From contig NZ_SSMZ01000339.1 of the NCBI RefSeq assembly GCF_004799395.1, positions 1 through 36,010 of the forward strand: a DNA stretch of 36,010 nt. The letters run 5' to 3'. Both the position numbers and the translations under genes were made by a program. Positions 28,592 through 36,010 of this stretch are shown one piece after another. The notes beneath the pieces are model-generated. The model saw only the letters and a program-made list of their open reading frames with translations. It was not told where the DNA came from and made no database searches. The stretch comes from Phenylobacterium sp. GTDB taxonomy: Bacteria; Pseudomonadota; Alphaproteobacteria; Caulobacterales; Caulobacteraceae. Position 1 is the first letter of the stretch. The number at the start of each line of letters is the position of its first letter.

Positions 28592-29532
28592 CGGCCGGTC
28601 TCCTCAAGGCCCACCAGGGAGCGCGCGAAGGCCCGCGCGTTGAACGGCTGCAGGTCCTCAATCCCTTCGCCCACGCCGACCAGCTTGATGGGGCTGTCCG
28701 AGGCCTGAGCGACCGGCACCAGCACCCCGCCGCGAGCGGTGCCGTCCAGCTTGGTCATGACGATGCCCGAGACCCCGATCTGATTGCCGAAGATGTTCTC
28801 CTGGGCCAGCGCATTGCGGCCCACGGTGGCGTCGAGCACCAACAGGGTCTCGTGCGGGGCTTCTGGATCGACCTTCTTCACCACGCGGATGATCTTCAAC
28901 AACTCGTCCATCAGGCCCTGCTTGTTCTGCAAACGCCCGGCGGTGTCGATCAGCACCACGTCGTAATTCTGGGCCCGGGCGCGCTCGACCGCGTCGAAGG
29001 CCAGGCCCGCGGCGTCGGAGTTCATCGGCCGCGACATGAAGTCCGCGCCCGCTCGCTCGGCCCAGACCTTGAGCTGCTCCACCGCCGCGGCGCGGAAGGT
29101 GTCGCCGGCCACCACCAGCACCTTGGCGCCCTTGCCTGTCAGGTCGGCGGCGATCTTGCCGAGCGTCGTGGTCTTGCCAGAGCCGTTCACCCCGATGAAC
29201 AGCACGATATAGGGCCGAGGGCCGGAGAGCGCGTCGAAGGTCCCCTCACGGCCCGAGAGCTCATCGCCGATGGCGGCGGCGAGGGCTTCCTTGATCTCGG
29301 TCTCGTCGACGTCCTTGCCGAATTTCTCGTCGGAGAAGCGCTGGGTGATGCGCGCGGCGGAGTGCGGGCCTAGGTCGGCCTCGATCAGCATCTCCTCCAG
29401 CTCGTCGAGCTTGGCCTGATCGAGCGGCTCCTTGGCGACGAAGACCTGGGTGATCTGCTCGCCGATCTGCTTCGACGAGCGCGTCAGGCCTTCGGTCAGC
29501 CGCGAAAACCAGCCGCGTTTGGGTTCGGTCAT
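28588..29532 (-). CDS. ftsY: Signal recognition particle receptor FtsY
   Basis: FtsY is the SRP receptor GTPase that docks translating ribosomes at the membrane. The 314-residue protein has a short N-terminal A-region, the helical N domain (about 35-100), and the G domain: G1 GVNGSGKTT (114-122), G2 DTFRAAA (144-150), G3 DTAGR (196-200), G4 TKLD (260-263) and the closing GVGEGIEDLQPF. ATG 29532 (MTEPKRGWFSRL) is chosen; an in-frame upstream start at 29586 adds 18 unlikely residues. Confidence 0.98.
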   Translation of the reverse strand: MTEPKRGWFSRLTEGLTRSSKQIGEQITQVFVAKEPLDQAKLDELEEMLIEADLGPHSAARITQRFSDEKFGKDVDETEIKEALAAAIGDELSGREGTFDALSGPRPYIVLFIGVNGSGKTTTLGKIAADLTGKGAKVLVVAGDTFRAAAVEQLKVWAERAGADFMSRPMNSDAAGLAFDAVERARAQNYDVVLIDTAGRLQNKQGLMDELLKIIRVVKKVDPEAPHETLLVLDATVGRNALAQENIFGNQIGVSGIVMTKLDGTARGGVLVPVAQASDSPIKLVGVGEGIEDLQPFNARAFARSLVGLEETGR

Positions 29533-29591
29533 GCGCGCGCTTCTAGCGGGCCCCTTGCGCGCCGTCACGCTCCCTTCCAGGCTCACCCGCC

Positions 29592-30230
29592 ATGGACCGA
29601 CTCACGGCCACGCTTGCGGTGCTCGACTATGCGGCGGTCGCGGTGTTCGGCGCGACCGGGGCGCTGGCGGCCGCGCGCCGCAAGCATGACATCGTCACCT
29701 TCGGCTTCTTCGCCGCCATAACCGGGGTGGGCGGCGGCACCCTGCGCGACCTCCTCATCGGCGCGCCGGTGTTTTGGGTGGGCAAGCCCGGCTATGTGAT
29801 CGTCTGCCTGGGCGCCGCCGCGGCGGTGTGGATCGTCGGCCCGCGGCGCTTCCGGGGCCACACGCTGACCTGGCTCGACGCCATCGGCATGGCGGCCTAC
29901 GCGGTGGTCGGCGCGCTGAAGGCCACCTCCCTGGGCGTCCCGCCGTTCTCCGCCGTGGTGATGGGCGTGCTGACGGCGACCTTCGGCGGCGTGATCCGAG
30001 ATGTGCTGGCCCACGAACCGTCGGTCCTGCTGCAGCGGGAGCTGTACGTCACCCCGGCGCTGGTCGGCGCTGCGACGTTTGTGATCCTGGGCCTGGTGGG
30101 CACGCCGACGACACCGGCCGGGATCGCTGGCTTCGTGGCGGCGCTCAGCCTGCGGAGCGGGGCGATCCTGTGGAAGTGGTCGCTGCCGGGGTTTGGGGGA
30201 CCCGTGGATCCGGAGAACGACGGCAGCTAG
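29592..30230 (+). CDS. Trimeric intracellular cation (TRIC) channel family protein
   Basis: Formerly UPF0126/YadS. The 212-residue protein has seven hydrophobic helices arranged as two three-helix repeats plus one. Each repeat contains the family's glycine-rich kink and RD signature: TGVGGGTLRDLL (45-56) and TATFGGVIRDVLAHE. Bacterial TRIC proteins form potassium-permeable trimers. It lies between ftsY and mtaB on the opposite strand, interrupting what is a collinear run in many alphaproteobacteria. Its stop is 4 bp from the mtaB stop. Confidence 0.93.
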   Translation: MDRLTATLAVLDYAAVAVFGATGALAAARRKHDIVTFGFFAAITGVGGGTLRDLLIGAPVFWVGKPGYVIVCLGAAAAVWIVGPRRFRGHTLTWLDAIGMAAYAVVGALKATSLGVPPFSAVVMGVLTATFGGVIRDVLAHEPSVLLQRELYVTPALVGAATFVILGLVGTPTTPAGIAGFVAALSLRSGAILWKWSLPGFGGPVDPENDGS

Positions 30231-30234
30231 GCGG

Positions 30235-31518
30235 CTATTCGGCCGCTTGGAGCGCCAGGGTGTGGGCCAGGGCCCGCTTGCCATCGTGGCCCGTGACGCT
30301 CAGCGCCACGATGCTCCCCACCTCCGCCCCGCCCGTGAAGGCGATCTCGGTGAAATCCTCCGCCCGCGCCACGCCGTTCCGTTCGACCAGTCCCATCAGC
30401 CTACACCCGACCTGGCGCTGCAGGTGCCGCGCAAGCGCCGCCTCGCCCGCCGCCCGCAGACGCGCCGCTCGGGCCTTGACCTGCGCACCCGCCACGGCCG
30501 GCATCCGCGCGGCGGGCGTGCCCGGACGGGCGCTGTAGGGGAAGACGTGCAGGAAGGAGAGGCCCGCTTCTTCGACCAGCGACAAGGTGTTCTCGAACAT
30601 GCCTTCCGTCTCGGTGGGGAAGCCCGCGATCAGGTCGGCGCCAAAGGCGGTGTCAGGTCGGATGGCGCGTACGGACGCCACCAGCTTCAGGGCGTCGGCG
30701 CGGCTGTGGCGGCGCTTCATCCGCTTGAGGATCATGTCGTCGCCGGCCTGCAGCGACAGGTGCAGATAGGGCATCAGGCGTGGCTCGGCAGCCAGGCAGG
30801 CCATCAGGTCCGGATCGATCTCGGCGGCGTCGATGGACGACAGCCGCAACCGCGGTAGTTCCGGGACCAGCTTCAGGATCCGCCCCACCAGCTGGCCCAG
30901 AGTCGGCTGGCCTGGCAGGTCGGCGCCCCAGCTGGTGACGTCGACGCCGGTCAGCACCACCTCGCGGTAGCCCTGGGCGGCCAGGCGCTTGACCTGCGCC
31001 ACCACCTCGCCGGCGGCGGCCGAGCGGGAATTCCCGCGGCCATAGGGGATGATGCAGAACGTGCACCGGTGGTCGCAGCCGTTCTGAACCTCGACGTAGG
31101 CGCGGGCCCGGTCCTTCAGCCCATCGATCAGATGCCCGGCGGTCTCGCGCACGCTCATGATGTCGTTGACCCGCACGCGGCCGAGCTCCGGCTGCGGCAG
31201 GTAGGCGCCGGGCGCGGACTTTTCCGCATTGCCCAGGACGAGGTCGACCTCGGGCATGGCGGAGAAGGCGGCGGGATCGATCTGGGCGGCGCAGCCGGTG
31301 ACGATCAGCTTGGCGCCCGGCCGCTCGCGCCGCGCCTTGCGGATCGCCTGACGAGCCTGGCGCACGGCCTCGCCGGTCACCGCGCAGGTGTTGAAGACGA
31401 CGGCGTCCGACAGCCCGTCGGCCGCCGCCTGCTTGCGGATGATCTCGCTCTCATAGGCGTTCAGCCGGCAGCCGAAGGTGACAACGTCCACGTCGGCAGG
31501 CGCAGCGACGTCACTCAT
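30235..31518 (-). CDS. mtaB: tRNA t6A37 C2-methylthiotransferase MtaB
   Basis: MtaB is a radical-SAM enzyme that converts t6A37 to ms2t6A37 in ANN-reading tRNAs. The 427-residue protein has the N-terminal UPF0004 domain with the auxiliary [4Fe-4S] cysteines C17 (FGCRLN), C45 (NTCAVTGEA) and C76 (TGCAAQ), the radical-SAM CxxxCxxC at C148, C152 and C155 (GCDHRCTFCIIPYGRG), and a C-terminal TRAM domain. ATG 31518 overlaps the dapF stop as ATGA. The dapF-mtaB pair is standard in alphaproteobacteria. Confidence 0.97.
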   Translation of the reverse strand: MSDVAAPADVDVVTFGCRLNAYESEIIRKQAAADGLSDAVVFNTCAVTGEAVRQARQAIRKARRERPGAKLIVTGCAAQIDPAAFSAMPEVDLVLGNAEKSAPGAYLPQPELGRVRVNDIMSVRETAGHLIDGLKDRARAYVEVQNGCDHRCTFCIIPYGRGNSRSAAAGEVVAQVKRLAAQGYREVVLTGVDVTSWGADLPGQPTLGQLVGRILKLVPELPRLRLSSIDAAEIDPDLMACLAAEPRLMPYLHLSLQAGDDMILKRMKRRHSRADALKLVASVRAIRPDTAFGADLIAGFPTETEGMFENTLSLVEEAGLSFLHVFPYSARPGTPAARMPAVAGAQVKARAARLRAAGEAALARHLQRQVGCRLMGLVERNGVARAEDFTEIAFTGGAEVGSIVALSVTGHDGKRALAHTLALQAAE

Positions 31519-32345
31519 GGCAGCTCGCCGGCGAAATCGACGGCGGCGGGGCCGGTCATGATCACATGGTCGTCGTCGCGCCATTCGATCAAGAGCTCGC
31601 CACCGTCGAGGACGAGCACGGCGGTGCGGTCCGTCAGGTCACGGCGCGCGGCGGCGACGAGGGCCGCGCAGGCGCCGGTGCCGCAGGCCTGGGTCAGGCC
31701 GGCGCCGCGCTCCCAGACCTTCAGCCGGATGCGCCCGCGGTCGATCACCTGGGCGAAGCCGACGTTCACGGCCTCCGGGAACAGCGGATGATGCTCGACC
31801 ATCGGCCCGGCGACGTTCACAGGCGCGGCGTCGATGTCGGCCACGAAGAACACCACGTGCGGATTGCCCATGGAGACGCAGCCCGGCGCAGTCGCCAGCG
31901 ACGCGTCCGGATAGAGCGTGGCGTCCAGGGCCCGGGTGTCCTGCTCGCGCGCCAGAGGGATGTCTCGCCAGTCCAGACCGGGTCTGCCCATGTCGACGCT
32001 GACCAGCCGTTCCCCGGCTCGGCTGGCGTAGAGCTTGCCGGCCTTGGTCTCGATCACCGCCTGATCCTGGCCCGTCGCCTGCATCAGGAGCCAGCCCACG
32101 CAGCGCGTGCCGTTGCCGCAGGCGGAGATCTCCTCGCCGTCGGAGTTCCAGAAGCGCACGCGGGCATCGACGCCCTCGCCGGGCTCCGGCGGCTCCAGGA
32201 CGATCAACTGGTCGCAACCGATGCCGCTCGTCCGGTCGGCGATGGCGCGCACCTCGTCAGCCGTCGGCTGGAACGGCGCGCTGCGGGCCTCGACCACGAC
32301 GAAGTCGTTGCCGAGCCCGTTCATCTTCAGGAACGGACGGCTCAT
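31515..32345 (-). CDS. dapF: Diaminopimelate epimerase
   Basis: DapF interconverts LL- and meso-diaminopimelate for lysine and peptidoglycan synthesis. The 276-residue protein begins MSRPFLKMNGLGNDFVV and has both active-site cysteines: C76 (ACGNGTRCVG) and C221 (QACGTGACAAL). SMGNPHVVFFV (158-168) is also typical. An ATG four codons earlier exists, but it lies in a likely -10 element (TATATG), so 32345 is preferred. There is no ribosome site, which fits a leaderless mRNA. Confidence 0.97.
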   Translation of the reverse strand: MSRPFLKMNGLGNDFVVVEARSAPFQPTADEVRAIADRTSGIGCDQLIVLEPPEPGEGVDARVRFWNSDGEEISACGNGTRCVGWLLMQATGQDQAVIETKAGKLYASRAGERLVSVDMGRPGLDWRDIPLAREQDTRALDATLYPDASLATAPGCVSMGNPHVVFFVADIDAAPVNVAGPMVEHHPLFPEAVNVGFAQVIDRGRIRLKVWERGAGLTQACGTGACAALVAAARRDLTDRTAVLVLDGGELLIEWRDDDHVIMTGPAAVDFAGELP

Positions 32346-32354
32346 GGCGGCGGA

Positions 32355-32360
32355 CATATA
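32355..32360 (-). promoter_or_regulatory. Possible -10 element of dapF
   Basis: TATATG on the minus strand (32360-32355) lies 10 bases before the dapF ATG. A transcript starting about seven bases downstream would begin almost at the start codon. No good -35 is seen, so this is weak. Confidence 0.3.
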
Positions 32361-32429
32361 GGCGAAGACGCGCCCGGACGCACGCGGAGGGCGCATCCTG
32401 GGCGTTTCCGCCCCGAAACACCTCCGGGC

Positions 32430-32458
32430 GAGACAGGCCCGTTTCGCGCCGGTTAGAA
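32430..32458 (+). promoter_or_regulatory. Possible promoter of the prolyl oligopeptidase gene
   Basis: GAGACA (32430-32435) and TTAGAA (32453-32458) are 17 bases apart. The predicted start near 32465 is two bases before the ATG, which has no ribosome site, so the transcript may be leaderless. Confidence 0.4.
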
Positions 32459-32466
32459 CAACGGGC

Positions 32467-34569
32467 ATGAAAGCTTTGCTACTGGCCTTCGCGGCCCTGG
32501 CCTCAGCCGCCGCCTTCGCGCCGTCCTTCGCACAAGCCCCGACGCCGGTCGTCGCCGCGGCCAGTGCGGATGATCCCTTCATCTGGCTTGAGGACATCGA
32601 CAGTCCGCGCTCCATGGCCTGGGTCGAAGGCCAGAACGCCAAGACCCATGTGCGGCTTGAGGAAGACCCGCGCTACGAGGTCTTCCGCCAGCAGGCGCTG
32701 AAGATCTTCACCGCCCAGGACCGCATCCCCATGCCGCGCTTCCGCGCCGGCGGTGTGGACAATTTCTGGCAGGACGGCGCGCACGTCCACGGCGTCTGGC
32801 GCCACACGAACCTCGCGTCCTACAAGACCGCGAGCCCCCAATGGCAGACCCTGCTCGATCTTGACGCGCTCTCCAAGGCCGAGGGCAAGAACTGGATCTG
32901 GAAGGGCGCCGACTGCCTGAAGCCCGCCCAAACGCTATGCCTTGTCCACCTCTCCAACGGCGGCAGCGATGCGGTGGAGGTCCGCGAATTCGACACCGCC
33001 ACAAGAAAGTTCGTCGAGGGCGGCTTCAAGTTCGCCAACGCCAAGCAGAACATCCGCTGGATCGACCGCGACACCCTGATCGTCGCCCGCCCCTGGACGC
33101 CGGAAGAGGTGACCAAGTCCGGCTATCCCTACGTCGTGAAGATCGTGAATCGCGGCGCAGAGCCCCGCGAGGTGTTCCGCGGCGCCAAGACCGACGTGCA
33201 GAATGGCGGGGACGTGCTTGAGGGCGAGCACGGGGCCGACGCGATCCTCCTAAACCACGGCCTGACGTTCTATGAGCGCGAGTTCAGCCTGCTGGGCGAC
33301 AAGGGCCTGACGCTCATCCCGCTTCCGAAGAAGACCGAATATTCGACCTATGTGGACGGCCAGGTGGTGTTCACGATCAAGCAGGCCTGGAAGACCTTCG
33401 CCGCCGGCGACGTGATCAGCTTCGACCTCGCCGACCTCAAGCGCGATCCGGCGGCTGCGAAGGCCCAGCTGGTCTTCCACCCGGGCGCCCATGACGCGGT
33501 CGTCAGGGTCGCCTCGTCCAAGGACCGCTTGGCCATCGTTCTGCTGGAAGACGTCAAGGGCGCCGTCGACGTCTACGACCACAAGGCTGGCGTCTGGCTG
33601 CCCAGGCGCCTGAAGCTGCCGGCCAACGCCAACATCAGCCTGGTCAGCACATCGGAAGACGACAATCAGCTGTTCTTCACCGCCGAGGGCTTCCTTGACC
33701 CGACCTCGCTATGGCTGGCCGACGCCGACAGCGGCGCGGCGACCAAGGTCAAGCAACTGCCCGCCCAGTTCGACGCCTCGAAGGACGTCGTCGATCAGCA
33801 CTGGGCGACCTCCAGCGACGGGACCAAGATACCCTACTTCGTGGTCCACCGGCGGGACATGAAGCTGGATGGCTCCACGCCCGTCCAGATGTTCGGCTAT
33901 GGCGGTTTCGAGCTGTCGGAGCCGCCGCTCTACGTGCCCCAGATGGGCAAGCTGTGGCTGGAGCGAGGGGGCGCCTATGTGGTCGCCAATATCCGGGGCG
34001 GCGGCGAGTTCGGCCCCGCCTGGCACGAGGCGGTGCTTCGCGAGAAGCGCCAGCTGGCCTTCGACGACTTCGCCTCGGTGGCCCGCGACCTGGAAGCCCG
34101 GAAAATCACCTCGCCGCGCCACATGGGCATCTACGCCCGCTCGAACGGCGGCATCCTGACCACCGTGTCGATGACCCAGCATCCGGAGCTGTTCAACGCC
34201 ATCGTCATCGAGAGCCCGCTGATCGACATGCTGCGCTACAATCACCTGTCGGCCGGCGCCTCGTGGGTGGCGGAGTACGGCGATCCGGACATCCCCGCGG
34301 ACCGCGCCTTCATCGCCAGATATTCCGGCTATCAGAACCTGAAGGCGGGGGTGAAATACCCCGAGCCCTACATCACCACCAACACCCGCGACGACCGGGT
34401 GCATCCGGGCCATCCGCGCAAGTTCGCGGCGAAGATGGAGGCCATGGGCCTGCCCTATCTCTATTACGAGCAGACCTTCGGCGGGCACGCCAACGACGCC
34501 GATCCGGAGCTCAACGCCCGCCGCTGGGCCAGGCACTATGTGTACCTGTCCCAGAAGCTGATGGACTAG
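32467..34569 (+). CDS. Prolyl oligopeptidase family serine peptidase (S9), exported
   Basis: S9A peptidases cut short proline-containing peptides. The 700-residue protein has a signal peptide (cleavage after FAQA, residue 24), so it should work in the periplasm. The N-terminal segment DDPFIWLEDIDSPRSMAWV is family-typical, a seven-bladed propeller follows (about 90-440), then the alpha/beta-hydrolase domain. The triad is S559 (YARSNGG), an Asp at 642/643 (TRDDRVHPGH) and H674 (FGGHANDA). The serine motif reads ARSNGG where GRSNGG is more usual. IRGGGEFGPAWHEA is intact. It is divergent from dapF and converges with DUF2218, sharing stop bases CTAG. Confidence 0.95.
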   Translation: MKALLLAFAALASAAAFAPSFAQAPTPVVAAASADDPFIWLEDIDSPRSMAWVEGQNAKTHVRLEEDPRYEVFRQQALKIFTAQDRIPMPRFRAGGVDNFWQDGAHVHGVWRHTNLASYKTASPQWQTLLDLDALSKAEGKNWIWKGADCLKPAQTLCLVHLSNGGSDAVEVREFDTATRKFVEGGFKFANAKQNIRWIDRDTLIVARPWTPEEVTKSGYPYVVKIVNRGAEPREVFRGAKTDVQNGGDVLEGEHGADAILLNHGLTFYEREFSLLGDKGLTLIPLPKKTEYSTYVDGQVVFTIKQAWKTFAAGDVISFDLADLKRDPAAAKAQLVFHPGAHDAVVRVASSKDRLAIVLLEDVKGAVDVYDHKAGVWLPRRLKLPANANISLVSTSEDDNQLFFTAEGFLDPTSLWLADADSGAATKVKQLPAQFDASKDVVDQHWATSSDGTKIPYFVVHRRDMKLDGSTPVQMFGYGGFELSEPPLYVPQMGKLWLERGGAYVVANIRGGGEFGPAWHEAVLREKRQLAFDDFASVARDLEARKITSPRHMGIYARSNGGILTTVSMTQHPELFNAIVIESPLIDMLRYNHLSAGASWVAEYGDPDIPADRAFIARYSGYQNLKAGVKYPEPYITTNTRDDRVHPGHPRKFAAKMEAMGLPYLYYEQTFGGHANDADPELNARRWARHYVYLSQKLMD

Positions 34570-34874
34570 GGGCGGGCATCGACGGGCTGCGGCGCGCGGC
34601 GCCACTCGACATCGAGGTCCGGCTCGCGCTCGGCGAGGCGGCGGAGCTGATCCTCGACGGTCTGCTCCAACACGCTCAGCGCCTCCGGTTCCGGCGCCTG
34701 GGCCAGGATCATCAGGGTCACCGGCGAGGACCGCAGATAGACCTCGCCGGCCTCGAAGGCGATCCGGCCTTCGCGATCGCGCAGAACGGCCACGGCTCCG
34801 TCCACGAAGTGGTGGCACAGCTGGGCCATGTAGAGGTGACTGTGGTCGGTGACGATCGTCGAGCTTGAGCGCAT
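34566..34874 (-). CDS. DUF2218 family protein
   Basis: The 102-residue protein fits DUF2218: HSHLYMAQLCHHFVDGAVAV at the start, GRIAFEAGEVYLRSSPVTLMI in the middle, LEQTVEDQLRRLAERE toward the end. The family is often found beside siderophore-interacting ferric reductases and YqjI-like PadR regulators, which fits the gene just upstream here. Biochemical function is unknown to me. A strong AGGAGG ribosome site precedes the ATG; the gene starts 9 bp after padR, so both are co-transcribed. No ferric reductase gene is in the window. Confidence 0.9.
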   Translation of the reverse strand: MRSSSTIVTDHSHLYMAQLCHHFVDGAVAVLRDREGRIAFEAGEVYLRSSPVTLMILAQAPEPEALSVLEQTVEDQLRRLAEREPDLDVEWRRAPQPVDARP

Positions 34875-34883
34875 GGGCGCCTC

Positions 34884-35462
34884 CTAGACCTTCTCGATCG
34901 CCGAGGCGGCCTGGTCGATCAGCGCGATGACGCGGTCGATCTCGTCCTGGGCGATGGGACGCCGCGCGAGGCGCTGCATCAGGGCGGTGTGCAGGTTGGC
35001 CATCGCGCGGGCGATCCGCGGACGGGTGGAGTCGGAGCCTTCCGCGGCCTGAGCCATGCGGCCGAACACGGCGTCGACGCCGGCCTGATTTTCCGCCAGC
35101 GCGGCGCGGCCCTCGTCGGTGGCCTCGTAGAGCTTGCGGCCGGCTTCGCTGTCGACCGGACGGATGAAGCCCTCGTCCTCAAGCAGCGACAGGGTCGGAT
35201 AGATCACGCCGGGGCTGGGCCGGTAGGCGCCGCCCGTGCGGTCTTCCAGTTCCTTGATCAGCTCGTAGCCGTGGCGCGGCTGTTCGGCGATCAGGGCCAG
35301 GACCACGAAGCGCAGGTCGCCGTGTTCCAGGAACCGGCCAACCCGGCCGCTGCGATGGCGTTCGTGATGCCCGTGGCCCCCGAGGCCGCGCATGTGGCCG
35401 CCCCAGGGATGACGGCTGCGGTGTTCGTCCCGCCCGCCGTGAAAGTGATGGTGTCTGTGCAT
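34884..35462 (-). CDS. His-rich PadR-family regulator (YqjI type)
   Basis: The 192-residue protein has a PadR winged helix: FLEHGDLRFVVLALIAEQ, RHGYELIKELEDRTGG, YRPSPGVIYPTLSLLEDEG, and an alpha-helical C-terminal dimerisation part. The first 39 residues contain 12 histidines (MHRHHHFHGGRDEHRSRHPW and on). E. coli YqjI, a nickel-responsive repressor of the ferric reductase gene yqjH, has the same His-rich extension and a very similar core, so metal sensing is a good inference. ATG 35462 follows AAAGGAGGGGG. The promoter region has palindromes likely to be its own operator. oxyR ends 89 bp upstream and DUF2218 follows. Confidence 0.93.
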   Translation of the reverse strand: MHRHHHFHGGRDEHRSRHPWGGHMRGLGGHGHHERHRSGRVGRFLEHGDLRFVVLALIAEQPRHGYELIKELEDRTGGAYRPSPGVIYPTLSLLEDEGFIRPVDSEAGRKLYEATDEGRAALAENQAGVDAVFGRMAQAAEGSDSTRPRIARAMANLHTALMQRLARRPIAQDEIDRVIALIDQAASAIEKV

Positions 35463-35489
35463 ATCGAAAACCCCCTCCTTTAGTGGGGT
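35460..35489 (-). promoter_or_regulatory. padR translation start: ribosome site in a small hairpin, with an operator-like half-site
   Basis: On the minus strand ACCCC (35489-35485) can pair with GGGGT (35474-35470), placing AAAGGAG in the loop. The bases TTTTCGATATG running into the start codon (35470-35460) repeat ten bases of the palindrome at 35529-35546. The hairpin is short and only suggestive. Confidence 0.3.
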
Positions 35490-35495
35490 GCTATC

Positions 35496-35524
35496 GATAT
35501 ATCTAAACCGCATCGGACTTGCAA
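35496..35524 (-). promoter_or_regulatory. Predicted padR-DUF2218 promoter
   Basis: On the minus strand a -35 TTGCAA (35524-35519) and a -10 TATATC (35501-35496) are 17 bases apart. The -10 overlaps two nested palindromes, TATCGATA (35492-35499) and GATATATC (35496-35503), so a repressor bound there would block RNA polymerase. Confidence 0.55.
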
Positions 35525-35528
35525 GCGT

Positions 35529-35546
35529 ATTTCGATATGTCGAAAT
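35529..35546. promoter_or_regulatory. 18-bp palindrome upstream of padR, candidate operator
   Basis: ATTTCGATATGTCGAAAT has perfect 7-base arms around TATG. It lies between the oxyR stop and the padR -35. No T-run follows, so it is not a terminator. Candidate ligands are the PadR itself or, less likely, OxyR. Confidence 0.5.
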
Positions 35547-35550
35547 CCTT

Positions 35551-36010
35551 CTATTCGCGAAGCACCTCGGCGAGCAGGCGGCCCTCGGCGGCGCGGTTGG
35601 AGCCGGCGCGCCAGGCGACGACGATCTCGCGGCTGGCGTGGCCGGGCGAAATCGGACGCACGGCGACGCTGGCCGGGTCGGTGAGGCCGGCGTTGACCGC
35701 CATGGCAGGCAGGAAGGTCACGCCGAGGCCCGAGGACACCATCTGCACCAGGGTCGGCAGCGAGGTTGCGGCGAAGGCCTCCTCGCCGGACGCAACCTTC
35801 GGCGGCTTCAACCCGCAGGCGGCCATGGCGTGATCGCGCAGGCAGTGGCCGTCTTCCAGGAGGATGATGTCCTCGCGCTCCAGATCGTCGGGGTCTGCCG
35901 ATTTCAGTCTGGCCAAGGGATGGTCCGCCGGCATGGCGGCGAGCAGTTCGTCGTCGGAAACGTGCGCCCAGTTCAGGCCGTGCATGTCGAAGGGCAGCGC
36001 GATCAGCGCC
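35551..36010 (-). CDS. oxyR: Hydrogen peroxide-sensing regulator OxyR, C-terminal part
   Basis: OxyR is a LysR-type activator of peroxide defence genes. Only the last 153 or so codons are present; the DNA-binding end lies beyond the right edge. The diagnostic peroxide-sensing motif LLEDGHCLRDHAMAAC is intact, with both redox cysteines (equivalent to C199 and C208 of E. coli). Upstream residues ALIALPFDMHGL and downstream LPTLVQMVSSGLGVTFLPAMA also fit OxyR. The frame is open to base 36010. padR starts 89 bp after the stop, on the same strand. Confidence 0.94.
   Translation of the reverse strand, partial: ALIALPFDMHGLNWAHVSDDELLAAMPADHPLARLKSADPDDLEREDIILLEDGHCLRDHAMAACGLKPPKVASGEEAFAATSLPTLVQMVSSGLGVTFLPAMAVNAGLTDPASVAVRPISPGHASREIVVAWRAGSNRAAEGRLLAEVLRE

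Noticed and set aside
27912..28661. 249-codon minus-strand ORF over yciB
   Set aside because: Same region as yciB in another frame; yciB has clear membrane helices and family motifs.
33709..34868. Long ORFs on both strands over the prolyl oligopeptidase
   Set aside because: They cover the hydrolase domain whose catalytic triad is intact in the chosen frame; the alternatives are Arg/Gly-rich low-complexity translations.

Overview
The window is about 36 kb of high-GC (roughly two-thirds G+C), gene-dense chromosomal DNA from an alphaproteobacterium. Gene order and families point to Caulobacterales, in the Caulobacter/Phenylobacterium range. The supporting signs are the DUF2794 - DUF1223 - acnA - ccmABCDG - yciB - ftsY - mtaB - dapF neighbourhood, the sucCDAB order, and the DUF2237 and Spy-like families. 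The genus is inferred from family knowledge, not from a search. There is no transposase, integrase, phage gene, CRISPR array, rRNA or tRNA.

Region 1 (1-6187, minus strand) is the lower TCA operon, sucC - (small exported protein) - sucD - sucA - sucB. It encodes succinyl-CoA synthetase and the E1 and E2 parts of 2-oxoglutarate dehydrogenase, read from a good sigma70-type promoter at 6246-6274. sucB runs off the left edge inside a near-perfect 56-bp inverted repeat that looks like a fold-back artefact.

Region 2 (6303-12826) holds a 1124-residue envelope protein that joins a GH18-like hydrolase, a NodB deacetylase and a membrane GT2 synthase in one chain. Divergent from it is a membrane-anchored LytTR regulator, followed by a GNAT acetyltransferase and a TolA-like exported protein with an EIQKA tandem repeat and an LprI-like tail.

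Region 3 (12951-19266) carries a cytosolic-type (MDH type 2) malate dehydrogenase, a HIT protein, a CitE/HpcH-family lyase with a secreted partner, DUF2237, the RNA cyclic phosphodiesterase ThpR, a Bax-inhibitor-1 membrane protein, a single-pass membrane protein of unknown role and DUF2794.

Region 4 (19267-32345) is the conserved alphaproteobacterial block. It has DUF1223, aconitase, the cytochrome c maturation genes ccmA, B, C, D and G, then yciB, ftsY, mtaB and dapF. Lineage-specific genes interrupt it: a possible 32-aa ORF with its own terminator, a Met/Pro-rich Spy-like protein between ccmB and ccmC, two small orphan genes, a MarR regulator with a lysine-rich tail, and a TRIC-family channel.

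Region 5 (32467-36010) has an exported prolyl oligopeptidase, then a stress and metal regulator group on the minus strand: oxyR (partial), a His-rich PadR of the YqjI type, and DUF2218. The padR promoter is flanked by related palindromic sequences.

No clear-cut new defence or mobile system is visible. The most unusual items are the one-chain hydrolase/deacetylase/synthase, the His-rich PadR circuit, the exported protein coupled inside sucCD, and the 32-aa ORF. Long ORFs antisense to real genes are by-products of GC-rich codon use and are not annotated. No gene-free stretch exceeds 300 bases; the longest, 19267-19552, holds the possible small ORF and a terminator.
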